Source: Podospora pseudocomata (lineage: Eukaryota; Ascomycota; Sordariomycetes; Sordariales; Podosporaceae). Taken from it: 64,000 nucleotides of DNA. Positions 34,552 to 47,993 of the stretch are shown one piece after another; positions within the stretch are counted from its first letter, which is position 1; the number at the start of each line of letters is the position of its first letter. The stretch lies in the NCBI RefSeq assembly GCF_035222375.1, contig NC_085887.1, forward strand, positions 3,819,501 through 3,883,500, given 5' to 3'. Under the pieces are notes generated by a model. It worked only from the letters and a program-made list of their open reading frames with translations. It was not told where the DNA came from and ran no database searches. The position numbers and the translations under genes were made by a program.

Positions 34552-36057
34552 GTTGGTGCGTGATGTATTACAAATTATTTTAGTTTTGGACCTGAATTGG
34601 GTTTATTAGGGGGTCTTGGTTCGTCTGTCGTTGAAGATGTCGTTGAAGATGTCGTGTTCCCCGCCGTCTCGTTTGCCGTGCCCGAGAAAAAAGCAAAACA
34701 AAAGTAGGTGGTGCCAGCCGTGAATTGGAAGCCGGGAAGAAGGTCAAAGATATTACTTCTTGGAGTTCTATTAAGAAAAAAAAAAAAGAGTTAAAATGAT
34801 GTCAACAAGGGTTGAGATGTTTTGAGCGTAGTGGGGAGGAGTAGTCTCGTCGGCAATGAGCGAGAAAGAGAGCGCCCGCCCTCTGGCAAAACAAACAAGG
34901 GCAGGGCCCCTTTCTTTTCAAGCCATCGCGAGAGAGGTCCACTTGCGGGTGCTGAGCGACCAGTGGCATCAAGGTTCGGCGACGGGGGTATCACGACGGG
35001 CTAATCTAGCTGGGATGGGGAAAGGAAAACGCCGGGGGAGCTAGCCGTGTGGAAACTCACCTTTTCGTGTTTGCGGGCCGCACTCTTGAACCACTCGGCG
35101 CCGGCGTGGTGTCCGGGCGGGCGGGAAGGAGGAGACCGGGCAGTGTTTGCGAGATAGAGTGACGATCTTAGTGTTAAAATCTCACCGTGGAAATTGAGGC
35201 GGGGAAAAAGACAAGATGATATCGCAGATAAGACGAGGGGATCTTCTTGTTCAACCGAGCTCAACGTTCTTCTAGAGATGCATATGCAGGTGCAGGTGAC
35301 CTCTTTCGATGCGGATGCTACCTCAGCAACACAGTATATTGCCACACAAGACGAGGGGAGAACAAGAGAGTGAGGACTCATCTATCGAAGAGTGGTTAGA
35401 TGGACTTGCTGCATATCGTCATCGGTGGCATGTAACAGCCATGATTAAGGTTATAATTAGGTTGGATATCCGTAACGCCCGTTTGAGCCGTTTTGGTGAT
35501 GGCAGATAATTATAACTCGACACCGGAGATGTTTCTCCACCTGTGCTCGGAGGTAGGTCCGAGGGAGTGTTGTAGGCGGCACGAGATTTGGATCGTCTTC
35601 TGTGATCTTGTGTTAGCTTCTTGAACTACCTCAGGAAGGTTCATGTTTCGCCATGACTGACCATGATGAGCTAGCTCGCCAGGCAATTGCAGGCAATTCA
35701 TGCGAAGCACAATTCTGCGCGCCCAGTTTCTGCCAATGCTTCCAAGTGGGATAGTCTAGGCCCTCGACAGAGTGGAGCCGCCTGTGGTGGACACGCCGTG
35801 CACACACCCACGCGGGGCTGGCAATCCCTGATCACCCCCTTGACTTCAGTCACACAGTCACACAGTCCACCAACAGCAAGTATCAACAACAAATACAACA
35901 TTAATCATACACACTCTACATTTGTCTCTATCGTTGCTCGTCCTACGCCTGCCCCCTTCTCCGTTACTTCCTCCCTTATCACTTCCAATACCATCAACCC
36001 CACCTCCTCTCTCTGCTTTGCCCTCAACAAATCGAAGAGCCTTCTTTGGCGTACTCA
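34552..36057. other. Intergenic region
   Basis: About 1.5 kb including an A-run near 34774-34788. It is the 5' flank of the Cys/His-rich gene and 3' flank of the coiled-coil gene. No supported gene. Confidence 0.5.
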
Positions 36058-39000
36058 TCATCTCCTGAAGGAAGGTGCTTCACGGACATTGCCACTTCCA
36101 TGGACTGCCTCATTTCTCCGTTCAACAGGCTCACTTGACCTTGAACGGCCACTACCGTGAAATCTGCGGTTATATCTGCTTTCCGGATCCTCCATGTCTA
36201 CACTTGTCTGATTCTCAGTCGGCTGTGTGGACCATGTGGTGTCGGCCGAAGAAGTGAAGATACTACGAATGGGCGAAGAGCTGATCTCCAATGACGAGGA
36301 GTTGATCTCCAGTGAAGAGGAGTTGCTCTCTGGCAAAGGAGTGATATCCGGTGAAGATGAAGAGCCATGCTGCTCCAGCTCATAGACAGCCATCTCTCGC
36401 CGGTACACCTCCTCTTCTCGCAAACCAACCTGTCTGATGCGGTGATATACCCCCGTGTCCCGCTCGTTTGCTGCCTTTTCGCGTCGTACCACCTCGGCCT
36501 CACGAGCCTCTAGACGGATTTCCCGGGCATGAAACAGCGCGTCAAGGTTATTTTCGCGGCCACGTATGGCAACCTCACGGAGATCGAGCGCTCTCTGTTG
36601 TTGACGGAATGCTTCCCGCTGTTGCTTCAGCTTCTTTTGTTCGCGCCAAAGCTCCTGTTCTTGATCCCAGACCGCGTATTCCCGCTGCCCGACAGCCTCT
36701 TCCCGGCGAGCTACATCACGTTCCCGACCACTGAGTGCAAGGGTGTGGACAGGACGCGCCCTCTCAACACTGCGGTGAACTGCATCGTCGACGATTTCCT
36801 GAGCCACTCTAGGAGGAGAACTTCGGAGCTGAGAGTGAGCACTGCCGCCATCAGTACGGGTACGTGCTTCGGCTGCTTGCCTGAATGCCTGCTCAGCCTT
36901 CTAAGCTGAGCTTCCGGCGACTGCTGCTCCACTGGTGATAAACGGGTCGTCGTCTATCACCGGCGCCGGGGATGGTGCGGGTGCGGGTGCGGGTGCGGGT
37001 GCGGGTGGTGGTGAGGGTGGCGGCGTGGGCTCCGGGACTGGTGGTGTGACTGGCGCCAACGCCACAGGGGACGAAGGGACGTTCATCGCCAGAGGAGTTG
37101 GCGACGACACCAAGACAGGAGGAGTTGTTGTCCGCTGTGGTATGGATATCACAGGCCGGTGCGACGAAAACAGCAACGACTCTCCTGTCTTGGCGAAGTC
37201 CTCCTCTGGAAGAGTCACGTCCCCAAGCCGAAGCAGGGGCTTCCGAGCGGGCGAAAGCACGGGCGAACGCGGAGACGGAGCCACAAGCACGCGCGGGGAC
37301 ACAGCAACAGCAGGGCGAGCGGGCGAGACCACAGGCACCGGAGCTCGGACGGGCGAGGGCGGCAGGGCGGGAACAGGGCCGGCAGACGACGACGACGACG
37401 ATGGGACAGGCAAGACAGAAGTTGCCGGTCCTGCGGACTCTGCAGGAACCGACTTGGCTCTCCAGGTTTCCAGAGACTTGACATCGGCACGCCGGGTCTT
37501 GGGTTTGACCTCGGACTGGGCCTTTGCCAGCTCCTTCACCTTCCGAACCTCTTCTGCCTTGCGAAGGGTCTCGTCCTCTTTGGCTTGACGCAGCGACTCT
37601 TCCGTCGCTCGCGCCAACTGCTCTGCCTCAATCTTGATCCGGAGACGTTCCTCCTCTTCCCTCTGTCTCTTTTCTTCGTCCCAGCGTTTCTTGTCCTCGG
37701 CAAGTCGCTTGGCCATTTTGGCTTCGGCTTTCGCCTTGGCCGCCTCGCGTTGCCGGGCTTTCTCTTCCTCCCTCCGTCGTTTCTCCTCGGCCTCTCTCTC
37801 CTTTCTCTCCCTCTTTTTCAACCTTCGGCGGTCCCATCCGGTAAGGTTTCTTTTAGGGGGCCCTGCCGCCCCCTCCCCATCTTCCTTCGATTCTGACTCT
37901 GGGAGCGAGACTTCTTGAGCTTGGGCAAGCTCAGACGGTGTGGCCACCGCCTGCTCACCATCTTGCTGCTCAGGCTCGGACAGCGCCAGGATTGTTACGG
38001 CCTCTGACAAATTTTCCTCTTCCGCTTGCAAGTGCGACGATGTCGATGCAAGCTGGGACGATGATGGTTCCCCCTCCTCAGGCTTTTGCGTCTCAGCTGG
38101 CTGTGGCTCAACTTGAAGAGCCTGCTTCTCCAGTTGCTTTCTTGCCTGACGTCTCTCTTTCTTGGCCAAGTTCTTTCTTTGCCTCTTCCTCTCTTGCTGC
38201 TGTGCTGCGTCTAATTCAGCCTCGATCGTTTTGGCCTTTTGTCTTGCCCGCTCGAGTTCTTCGTCTTCCAGTCTTGAACGCCCCGGCTCCAGCTCGGCCA
38301 TTCGTATCCTGAGAAGCTGATTGTTGGCTTCTGTCCGCTCAGCATTCCGCTGTTCGCCATGTTGGATGGCTTGTTCTCCAACAGCCCGGAGGATCTCGGC
38401 ATTGGTGGCATCTGGGAAGCGGGAGGGAGACGGAGGCGGCGGCATCAACTCTGCCTGGCGGGACGTGGAGGGCTGGGGCGGTTGGGGAAGAGGTCTTGCC
38501 TCGAGGCCAGCCTTCTTCTTCTTGACAATATCGGCTAATTCCAATTCCTGTCGGTGGCAGAGACTCTTAAAGTGCTCTACCTTCTGCTCGGCGGACAGCC
38601 TTGCAATCCCGGGCGGCAGCAGGCTGAGCTCCAGCATGCCGAGCTCGGCTAGCCTAGCCGGCACCTGCTCGCGGGACGAGCCGCCTGCCGCCGGGACGCT
38701 GGCCAGCGTTTCGTAGACCGGCGAGCCCTCCACAAGCGCCAACTTGCACGCCTGGGCTTGCAGCTCGTCGCTGCGAGCCTCGAGAGTCTCCTGTTTCATG
38801 CTATTCATGACTGCCTTGCCCTTGAGCAGGCTCTTTGCCGCCTTCATGCATGTGATCATGTTTGACACCCGAGGGGGGAGGAAGTCCTGGTGGGCGTCTG
38901 AGATCGTCATGCCGAATGCTATATCAAGGACCAGCTCGTCCTCGCAGGCGTCCTCGTCGTCCTCGCCATATTTTTCATGGGAGCAGGATGGCTCGTCTTC

Positions 39001-40475
39001 AACGGTGGTGGGGCGTGGCTCTTTTTGGGAGGAAGGGGCTGTCCGCTGGGTCTCGTTAAGGTCTTGCATCTCATCAGAGGACGAGGCTTCATCTTCAGTC
39101 CTGCTGGGGCTTGGCTCCTCTTCAACCTCAGCTGGCACCGGCGATGGTTCAGCAGGGACATTCGCCAACAGCAACTCCAACCGTTTAGCTGGGTCCTGGT
39201 GACTCTTCCCCGAACGCAGCAGCCGATAGGTTTCCATCGTCCTGGCGTCACTGCCCGGCATAGGACGCTTCGGACTGTCGATGTGGTCAAACCACTTGTC
39301 AACCCTCCACTGAACCCTCACTAGCTCGTCAAACAGCACCTTTCTCCCCGAGGTCAAAAAGTACCGGATAAGATCATTCCGAAGCTTGGTGAGTCGAGGC
39401 TCATACACAGGGTGCCTCCACCCCCGCACATCGTTTGTTGTGCCCAACTCCTTGAGCCTGCTGAATTGATAGAGGTTGAGTGCAATCATGATGCCGGCTG
39501 GGTGTAGACTAGGGTGATTACTCCTCACACCCGCCGCATGGGGGATGAACACCTGGGTGTATGGATGCCTGCCCATGGGGAGCGACTCCTCCATGATTGT
39601 TGGAGATGGCGAGGTCGCAATCCCAGCGAGATGCTCGAGGAACTGCGCCGTGCCAGGCTGAACCCGATGAGGCAGGGGTCGAACTTGATGACACCTGATA
39701 ATGACCGCGGCAAGGACCTTGAAGGCGACGTGCAAGGGGTGAGCCGAGCAGATGAACCTTTCCAATGACTGGATGTTCATTTGCGGACTGCGCTCCATCG
39801 CCTGGATGACTTTGCTGGCTTCGCTGTCCGTGACTGGGTCGCCAGTTTCAAGCTTGTGGTCAAAGAACGACCTGATATCAGGGGGCGGGGAAGCGCAAGG
39901 GCGGACCAAGAAGACAAGTAACCAGTTGATGATAGTTCCCAGGTCCTGGAGGCGGTTGGAGGCAGCGAGTTTCTCGATAGGGTCAGAGGATCTGCATTGC
40001 TGGGCGAGGGCCTTGTATTCATCTGTCGCAGGAGGTCAGTCAGGGGTTTGGTCTGAGAGGAAGGGAGGCGTGATCCAACTTACGTTCAATGGCACCAGGG
40101 CCGATGTTGCTGATTTGTTGGATGGTCTTGGTCGGGCCGAAGACGAAGAAAGGGAACTCCGGGAGGTCGAAAGGGAGGAACGGCACGTCACGCTTGGCCT
40201 GAAGGGTGCTGATCCAGGCCTTGACGCCGGGACAGGTGAGCTCCCATTCCGACTTTTGGAGAGGAGGAACGTGTTAGTTGCGGGCTCTTGGTGAAGGGGT
40301 TTGGTGGGTGGAGGAGGAAAGGTTTGAGAGAGGAGAGAGCAGTTATACTTACAGAATCGAAGCAGTCAAACTTCAGCCAGGACTCCTTGGGACCACCAAC
40401 AAGGCGGAGACAAGTCGGATGACCTGTGTCACGACGGATGCTCATGATGGGCCCTTCAGATACATGTGACTCCAT
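36058..40475 (-). CDS. Large charged coiled-coil protein, unknown function
   Basis: Exons 40475-40353, 40252-40084 and 40022 onward are joined by clear GT-AG introns. Read straight on, the frame stops at TAG 36903-36901 (1137 residues), yet it stays open for 280 more codons to 36058 with the same charged helical style. An intron 36960-36889 (GTGATA to GAGCAG, 72 nt) would remove the stop in frame and give 1394 residues; I favour this but cannot prove it. The first 300 residues look folded (RFICSAHPLHVAF, YFLTSGRKVLFDELVRVQWRV). Then come an acidic Ser/Glu region, long Glu/Arg/Lys coiled coils (about 620-900), a Pro/Ala/Ser-rich part with PAPA repeats, and a final coiled coil rich in Arg and Glu. 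I recognise no family. Confidence 0.72.
36974..37006. repeat. GGTGCG hexanucleotide repeat
   Basis: About five tandem six-base units encoding an alternating Pro-Ala tract on the minus strand, just before the questionable stop of the coiled-coil gene. Such a repeat could vary in length between strains. Confidence 0.85.
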
Positions 40476-42778
40476 CTTGGTAACGGATCGCGAGAAGAAA
40501 ATCAGATGATGGTGAGATGAAGTTTGTGAGAAGTTCTGGGTCATGCTGGTCAGAGAAGTGGTGAGATGGAAATCGGCTGACGAAGAGAGAATTCGTCTGA
40601 AGAGAAGAGCCGAATGTCAGGTCTTTTTCTGCAGGCCAGAAAGTGAGCTCCTGTGGGGCTCTGCTATTGTTTTTGTTTAGGTCGCTTGCAATAGGACTCT
40701 ACCGATAAGGTCTTGGGGAGTTGCTCCGGTGGGAGACGACGGGGACGTCAGATAGAGGACTCGATAAGAAGGAAATGGTAGGAAGCTTGCTACAAGTGTC
40801 GTCTGATAGTCTCCTTTGGTCAGGCGTACAATAAAGATTGCCGAGAAGGTAAGGCACCTGATGGCGTCTTTCCCACCCCCTTGAGTATGCGAAGTCACTT
40901 CAGGGGGTGACTTTGAGGGAAAAAACACATAAAGCCAGGCGTCCTGGTGGTTAACGGATTTGAAGGTTAGCTCTTTTCTATACCTGTCACATACAATGGT
41001 GTTTATGATATGTTTACCTCTTGACAGACATGTGTCTATGTAATGAACGTGCTTCGGCTGTATTCATTCACATTGGCCAGTCACCGAGGCTGGGTAACAA
41101 CCGGGAAGTTGATGATGCTGCCACAGTAGAAGCAATACCTATTGTTGTTAATGATAGGAAGAAACATGTCTCGAGTAAAGAAGCACGCATATCGAATATA
41201 AACACGATTTTTCAACCCAGCAGGATTTATATAAACCAGCTTCGATCCACTGACAAGATTCCGTTGGGTGCAGAACTAGTCTTCGATATGAAACGAGACT
41301 CTTAATCCCCTTTTGGTTCAAATCATGTGTACTGCCAGCCATCTCCTATTCACAACGACATAATCATTCAAAGGGACCTGATGGGGATGTATGGTAGAGT
41401 CAGGTAGGAAAGACTGTGATTAGATAGAGTGAAAGTCAAGGCCAAGTCATTATGCCAGCCACTTCGAAGAGACATAGAACCTTAATGTGGCTCAAAGCAT
41501 AACCTAGGGTATTTGTCATAATCATTAACATCAGAACAGATGAATAAACAACGACCTTTCTTGCTATTATCCACCCAAAGCTATAATTGCATGCGGTCTT
41601 TTGGTGGAGAGGGCTCTAGATGAAACTGAAAGGGTGTGAGGAGTCATACTCTATCAAAACATGACTTAGAGTATAAGGTTCGGACCGCAGCTATGACTAA
41701 AAGACCGTTACAAAGTCTAACATACCGTGGCAATGAATTCATAGTCACCGCCCACCTTTTCGCCCACCTCTTGCATCTGCCGGTTAGGTTTGGATTCATA
41801 TCAACATCAATTTGTGTCCATCATGTAAGTGCATCCATCTACGGACATACTCCTAAATCCGGGCTGATTAGACTTTTCAACCCTCATCCAAAAATCCCCC
41901 ATCAGGCGGTTCATAATGCAGTCAGACCAACAGTCATCATGGCGATACCAGAGCACCCAACAAAAAGCAGGATGTCAGACCAAGAACACCATTTGCATGC
42001 ACCATATAGTCAAATCGGATGTTATCCCACCTCAGTCACCACATACCATTCAGGGGCACTCCCCGACTCATGTGAAAACTTATTGCCCCCATACTCCGAT
42101 TAGCATTGCATCTTAGAATCTTGATTGCCATCTGTCTCAAAAGCTCGTGCAACACACAAAGCGTCTTGGTCGTAACACAACATCCAGCGAGAACACACGT
42201 CCCGAATCCCGAACCCTTGACCCCCGAGTCCGAGACGGTCAACCGCGATTTTTATACCCATTTTGACCCCCCTATCACCGAGTATATATGCACTACCGCT
42301 CCCCCAACCAACAAAAACCAACCAACCCGCCCACTCGGGTAATTTATCCACAATATAAGCAGGCACGTTGGTAGTGTTGGAGCTGGCTCAATCCACCTAC
42401 CCAATCTTCTCCACGTTCTGGAACCCGTCATCCAGCCAGCCAGCCAGCAGTCCCGGCACATTGGCAATGCTACCACCTCACCTCACCTCATCTCATCTCA
42501 CCTCCCCTAGATCCCCCTCTCTGTGAATGATCAAGTGGAAGAAAGTGGAGGCATCAAGGGCAAGAAGTTGGAGAATCGGTTGATCCTGGTAAAGGTACCC
42601 ACGACGACGGTACGGTAGATGACATCTCGCCCACGATGACGAAAGTATCAACCAACCTGTCAGACACAAACCCATCGGGCCACCTCATGTACCGTCACCC
42701 GTTGCCGAAGCCGTATGTGCACGGTTGCCCAGTCCAAAGCTTGGAAAGGGTTGGGCGGCCAAGATCACCCCTCCTCCC

Positions 42779-42815
<37 letters not shown>

Positions 42816-45055
42816 TGTGTCTGTGTGCGTGTGCGTGTGGGTGTGCCACGCCCGCCACGCCATCCCCCTGTTCACGGTAGGAGTACATACCTTACCATAC
42901 CCTTACCTTTCTCTACTAGCGCGCATGCTATTCGTCAGTAACTCTGCTCATCACTGGCGCGGAAGTAAAGTATCGGTCGTCGGGGGAAGAAAGAATGCAA
43001 TGTCACCTTGCCATTTTGGACCACTTCAAGAAAGAGATCCAGATGGACATCTAGATGGACAAACTCCAAAAAAAAAAATCTCCCCCAATTTCACCAATAC
43101 CTATCTTTTTACACCTCATCTTCACCAACTGCTCAATTACACCCGCTGCATTGGGGAATATCCGTGGTAAAAGCTCTTCGCTGTCATCCGCAATGGTGCA
43201 CAATCGCGTGGTTTGATAGTGCAGAACAAGGATGTTACTGCAACCATCGCGGGAGGAACGGAATGGGGAAGCGGTAAGTTGAAGTGTGTTGTGTGAGGTG
43301 AGGGGAAAGTGGAAAAGTGTCAGCCAATATGGCAAAAGTATTCGCTTCCCCCAACAGGCTGATTGTAACCCTATCAAGTGACCACTCCTTTTGCTTTCCC
43401 CCCTCCCCTCTCCCCAATCCCGAATCCCCCTGGGTGTACCAAAGGTCCCCTTCCCTGGGGTGATTGGTTTATCTCACACCCAACACACAATCATTTTTAA
43501 GTGAAAGTATTGACGGCAGAATAAAAGTTGCATATGTCGTTGGAGATAGTGTGTAACCAGTTCCCCAAAAGGCCCGAAAGAAAGAAAAAAAAAAGTCGCC
43601 GATTGTGTTCTGTTGTTGCCATGTCCATTTTTCTCCAACCAACAAGAAATTGTTCGACTCCAAAAAAAACCCCCCGAACCTGACTGACCTGACAATGACA
43701 CATGGCATTTCTTATCCACATCAGGTGAAGCCCGCGAATCCTTCCAATTACCAGGCAGGAATTGGTAAAGAAACAAAAACGTTTCCGTTTCGTTTAGTCT
43801 AGCGTCGTTCAACGGGGCTTAACACTAGGGGATTTGTTACAGTCATAGGGACCGGAACAGGGAACCGCTTTCTTCCTCGCTGATGGGGATGTGGTTGGTG
43901 GTCCCGCAATGGATGGCAGCTCGCCAATCCCAATCCATCATGCCCCAACCCCGCGTGAATACTCGTAGCAAGCTGCTGATCGCCACCTTGAAAGAGTCCA
44001 AATATCAATTGCCGTTGAGGAAGACCGAGGGACAAGGCGTTGTTTGTGGTCTGTCTTGTTATTTTCAAGCTTCTCGTCGACGCCGGCGTGCTTGGCCTGC
44101 GTCCCAGATCCAAGATGCTCGTCAGAATGATCTGGACCAAGAAGCGGGTGGCTGCTCGACCGAACTTGTTCAACGGCGAACCGTTTCCGCAAACCACAAG
44201 CATTGCAAGCAAGCATCTCCATGCCCCATCCATCCAGTCGGGGCTTGTCCGCTGTGCCTCCCCCCGCGTTCTTGCTCCGATTGACTAAGGTCTCGGCATA
44301 TCTTGGCGCCCCGTGGCACCCCCCCAGCTTGGCCCTGATGCCCCCTGATGCCCTGATGCTTCCGGTCCACCCTCCCCAGATTCATTGTAAAAAAGGCGGT
44401 CCCAAATCTATCTGCCGAAACCAAGAAAAATGCAGATGGTCTTGTCGTTGCTGCCAATCTGCACCAAGGCGGCATCGGTACCGTTTTAGCCTTCCCCCCC
44501 TTCCCCCCTCTAGCCCATCAGCTAGGATCTTGTGAAGTTTCTCTTCCCCAGTCTGCGCTAGCTAAGCAGACAACTCCATCGTCCCTCTGGGGTACCCTTG
44601 TAAGCTGTCGTTAACAGCTTCACTACCAAGACCGTACCCGAACCGGTTATACTCAGCCGATGCCAGCATCATGGATGTACATAGCAAACCCTTAGTGAGG
44701 GTAATAGTCGAGTACTACGTCTACTACGTGCTTGCTGCTGGCGTCCCTGGTCTGGATCACACACCAATCCACCCCCAGACACACGGCGCTGCGACGTTCC
44801 CAACCAGCTGGCCCACGGCCTGAGGCAAACGGATACCCTTATAAGTACCCTCCACCTGCAGCCTGCCCCCCCTCGTCGGTAGTGTGAAGGGTTTGTCTGT
44901 TGTTGTGTTCTCCCCGTTCATCGACTACCTCGACACCAACCCACCAACCCGCCAGCCCGCACTGTTTACTCCGGTCCTTGGTAACATTCTTCCTGGTGTC
45001 AAACGTGCCCCGTTGCAGTCGGTCAAAAAAAAAACCAAAAAAAACCCCCATCACC
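40476..45055. other. 4.6-kb region without a supported gene
   Basis: It is the 5' flank of the coiled-coil gene and of the first MFS gene. The part at about 40.9-42.1 kb is relatively AT-rich. A GT microsatellite lies at 42782-42846. Open frames at 41636-42103 (plus) and 43799-44233 (minus) have no recognisable motifs, signal peptides or splice-supported extension. A TATAAG at 44840-44845 may serve the MFS gene. Confidence 0.5.
42782..42846. repeat. GT microsatellite
   Basis: About 16 uninterrupted TG units followed by imperfect units with C and G changes. Confidence 0.95.
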
Positions 45056-46769
45056 ATGGCCGACGTGGAAAAGGAAGTCGGTGAGTTGCCCGGTCTGTTT
45101 CATCAAGTCGCTCTCAGAATCGCGCTGAGAGCCGCTCACCAAGAGAGCTCAGCGACCCAAATGATGAGAAAACTAACACGTCCTCGCAGCCCAGCAGTCG
45201 TTGCAGGAGCGCACGGCAACCTCCAAGGATGGCACCTCTTCCGATGAGCTCGAGTTCGATTACACTGAGGAGGAGGAGGCCATCGTCCGCCGCAAGATCG
45301 ACTGGCACACGGTGCCTCTGGTGACGCTCCTCTACATGCTGTGCTTCCTCGACCGCATCAACATCGGCAATGCGCGTATCCAAGGATTGGCCAGGGACCT
45401 CGACATGGTGGAAGGCGTCAGGTTCAACTGGGCCCTCTCCATCTTCTACATCATCTACCTGCTCGTCGAGGTGCCCAGCAACATCCTCCTCAAGGCCATC
45501 GGAGCGCGTTTCTACCTCCCACTTCTCGTCTGCGGCTTCGGCCTCGTCTCGTTGTGCACCGCCTTCGTCAAGGATTTCGCTGGCCTCATGGTCGCCCGTT
45601 CGTTCCTGGGTGTCTTTGAGGGTGGTGCCATGCCTGGTATGGCCTTCTTCCTGAGCTGCTTCTACAAGCGCAACGAGCTCCTGTTCCGCATCGGTATTTA
45701 CGTCTCGGCTGCTTCCATCGCCGGTGCTTTTGGTGGTCTCCTGGCCGCCGCCTTGTCCCAGATCCCCTCGTGGGGAGCCGCGGGCGCCGAGATCCACACG
45801 TGGCGCAACATCTTCTTCTTTGAGGGTCTCATCACCGTCATCATTGGTCTTTTGGCGCCCATTTGGATGCCTACTGATCCGTCGACCGCCTACTTCCTCA
45901 ACGAACGCGAGCGAAAGATCGCCGCTGAGCGTTTGTTGCGTGAGCACAGGTCTGATCCCGCCAGGAAGGTCACCTGGGCCGATGTCAAGGCTGCTGTTTT
46001 CTGCATCCACAACTACACCTGCGCCCTGGCCTTCTTCCTCATCAACATCACCGTCCAGGGTCTCTCGGTGTTCCTGCCAACCATCCTCAACGACCTCGGC
46101 TGGACCAACACCCAAGCGCAGCTTTACTCTGTGCCTCCCTACGTGTGCGCCTGCGTGGTTGCCATCGCCGTGGCGTGGCTCAGCGACAAGTCCGGGCAGC
46201 GTGGTGTCTGGCTGGGTTCGTTTGCCTGCATCGCCGTGGTTGGCTTCGCCATCCTGCGATGGGTCGAGAACACCAACGTTCGCTACATGGCCGTGTTTTT
46301 TGTCACCATCGGTGCTTTCCCGGGCGGCCCTGGTTTCCTTAGTTGGGCGATGAACAGTGAGTCGGATACCCGTTGGTGTCTGCATAAGCCGTCAGCTAAC
46401 TTTGGTGGATAGATTCTGCGGGGCCTTCGGTTCGGGCTGTTACCAGCGCCTATGTTGTCACGCTTGGAACCATTGGTGGTATCGTCGCAACGTGAGTCAT
46501 CCTAGGTGGTTTCATCGCTGTCAAATACTAACACGTCGCGCAGTTGGACCTACATCTTCTACGACGGTCCCAAGTATCACACTGGCCACACCATCAACCT
46601 CGTTGGCCAAATCGTCACGGCATGCTGCGCCCTGTTTGGCGTCTTGTACTGTGCGCGGGAGAACAGGGTTCGGGCCGCTGGAAAGCGCGATCACCGTCTG
46701 GAGGGTCTGACCGAGGAGGAGGCCGAGGAGCTGGGCAGCAGACACCCTCGTTTCCGCTACTGGACTTGA
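45056..46769 (+). CDS. MFS transporter, anion:cation symporter type
   Basis: Exons 45056-45080, 45190-46356, 46413-46492 and 46545-46769 give 498 residues; exon 1 encodes only eight residues plus one base. About 12 membrane segments can be seen. After an acidic head come the family blocks RRKIDWHTVPLVTLLYMLCF, LDRINIGNARIQG and FEGGAMPGMAFFLSCFYKR. This is the ACS group that includes the nicotinate transporter Tna1, allantoate permease Dal5 and related vitamin or organic-anion carriers. The substrate cannot be inferred. Plasma membrane location is likely. A second gene of the same family follows 1.2 kb downstream in the same orientation. Confidence 0.93.
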
Positions 46770-47993
46770 TCGGCGTGAAAAGGGCGTTTGGTGGTGGAGA
46801 GGATTCGATGCGTGTATTTACGGAGATCAGAGAGTTGCGATCCGGGCCTACATAGAGTCGAGGGACTGAGGTTGCTGCTAATACCCATCCCAACGTGCGG
46901 TTGCACGCACATACGTCTTTGGGTGACAATATGCTGGCTTTTGGTGAACTATTTGTCTTGTCCTTTTTCCCAGTAGCCAACCACCGTGCCGCAATCTGTT
47001 GGGTCTAGAAGGTAGCACAAACGGCCGTGTGGCGCGCACGGGAAGCTCTGCTGGAAAGGGGCGCTGCACGATGCACCCAAGACCTTGGAGAAGCTTATCA
47101 CGGAGCCTCAGGGCTGGGCATCAGCCGTGGATGGGGAACAAAGGTGGAAAGGGTTGTTGAAATGGGACTGCAACTTGATGGCACTCTCTAACCGCACCAT
47201 TCAGCATTCTGATTTTCGAAGTACGGATGCTATTCTCGATGGCGGGGGAAATTCGTTCCAATGGAAGCATATGCCGATATTACGTGGTGGGTAGCGGGCG
47301 AGGGGGAGGGGAGGACGAGCCGGCATCCGGCCGTAGGCTTGCTTGTTCGGCGGGTGGTGTGCGTGATGTGCGTGGTGTGGTACTCGATGCGGTGCTCGCC
47401 AGAGGCAGGGAATTGAGTTCGGCAGTTTTCTCGAATGCCCCAAAGCAGGGAATGGATGTCGAGCGACAGTCGACAGATCCGGGGAAGCGGAGTAAGGCGA
47501 TGACCAAGCTTTTGGCTAGCTCTGCAGAATGGGGGGCGGTTTGGTGGAGCAATTCCACGGAATGGAATCCTGGAAATCTGGGGTAATGGCGCTGACAAGG
47601 GATGGCGCTGACAAGGGACGGCGATTGGTCAAGTGGGGGAGAGGGGAGAGGGAGGAGGTGTGAGGAGAAGAAGCGATCAGCATCACTGGCATCATCACAC
47701 ACGAGGTGACGGTGACGGAGACAACCAGTAACGGCGAGCTGAAGAGCGGAAGATGGTGCAGATATGCAGATATGCGGTGGCATTCGGGACAAAAAGTTAT
47801 CTGTGCGTGATTGTCTCATGCATAAGATCGTGCCTTCCAATCTTGAGCATGTCTGGTACAAATACACAAGGCAAGAACTCTCACCCAGTCACCGGACATA
47901 ACCTGGGATTCATGAACTCGGGGTCTCCGCACCTCCTTTGGTCCTATGTCTGTCACTGTTGCCGTCATCCCAACTTTTGGAACTACCTAGAAA
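46770..47993. other. Intergenic between the two MFS genes
   Basis: About 1.2 kb with no gene seen. It carries a 16-bp tandem duplication at 47586-47617 and the leader of the second MFS gene. Confidence 0.5.
47586..47617. repeat. 16-bp tandem duplication
   Basis: ATGGCGCTGACAAGGG occurs twice in direct contact. Confidence 0.9.

Noticed and set aside
41636-42103. 155-codon plus-strand open frame in the gene-poor region
   Set aside because: No recognisable domain, no signal peptide and unusual codon use compared with the real genes; could be chance.
42782-42846. Possible repeat array resembling CRISPR
   Set aside because: It is a dinucleotide microsatellite; there are no spaced repeats, and the organism is a fungus.
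43799-44233. 144-codon minus-strand open frame in the gene-poor region
   Set aside because: No motif, and the overlapping plus-strand frames are equally long, which suggests chance.
45114-46385. 423-codon open frame on the minus strand opposite the first MFS gene
   Set aside because: Antisense shadow of a GC3-rich coding exon; Asp/Glu/Gly-rich translation without a recognisable domain.
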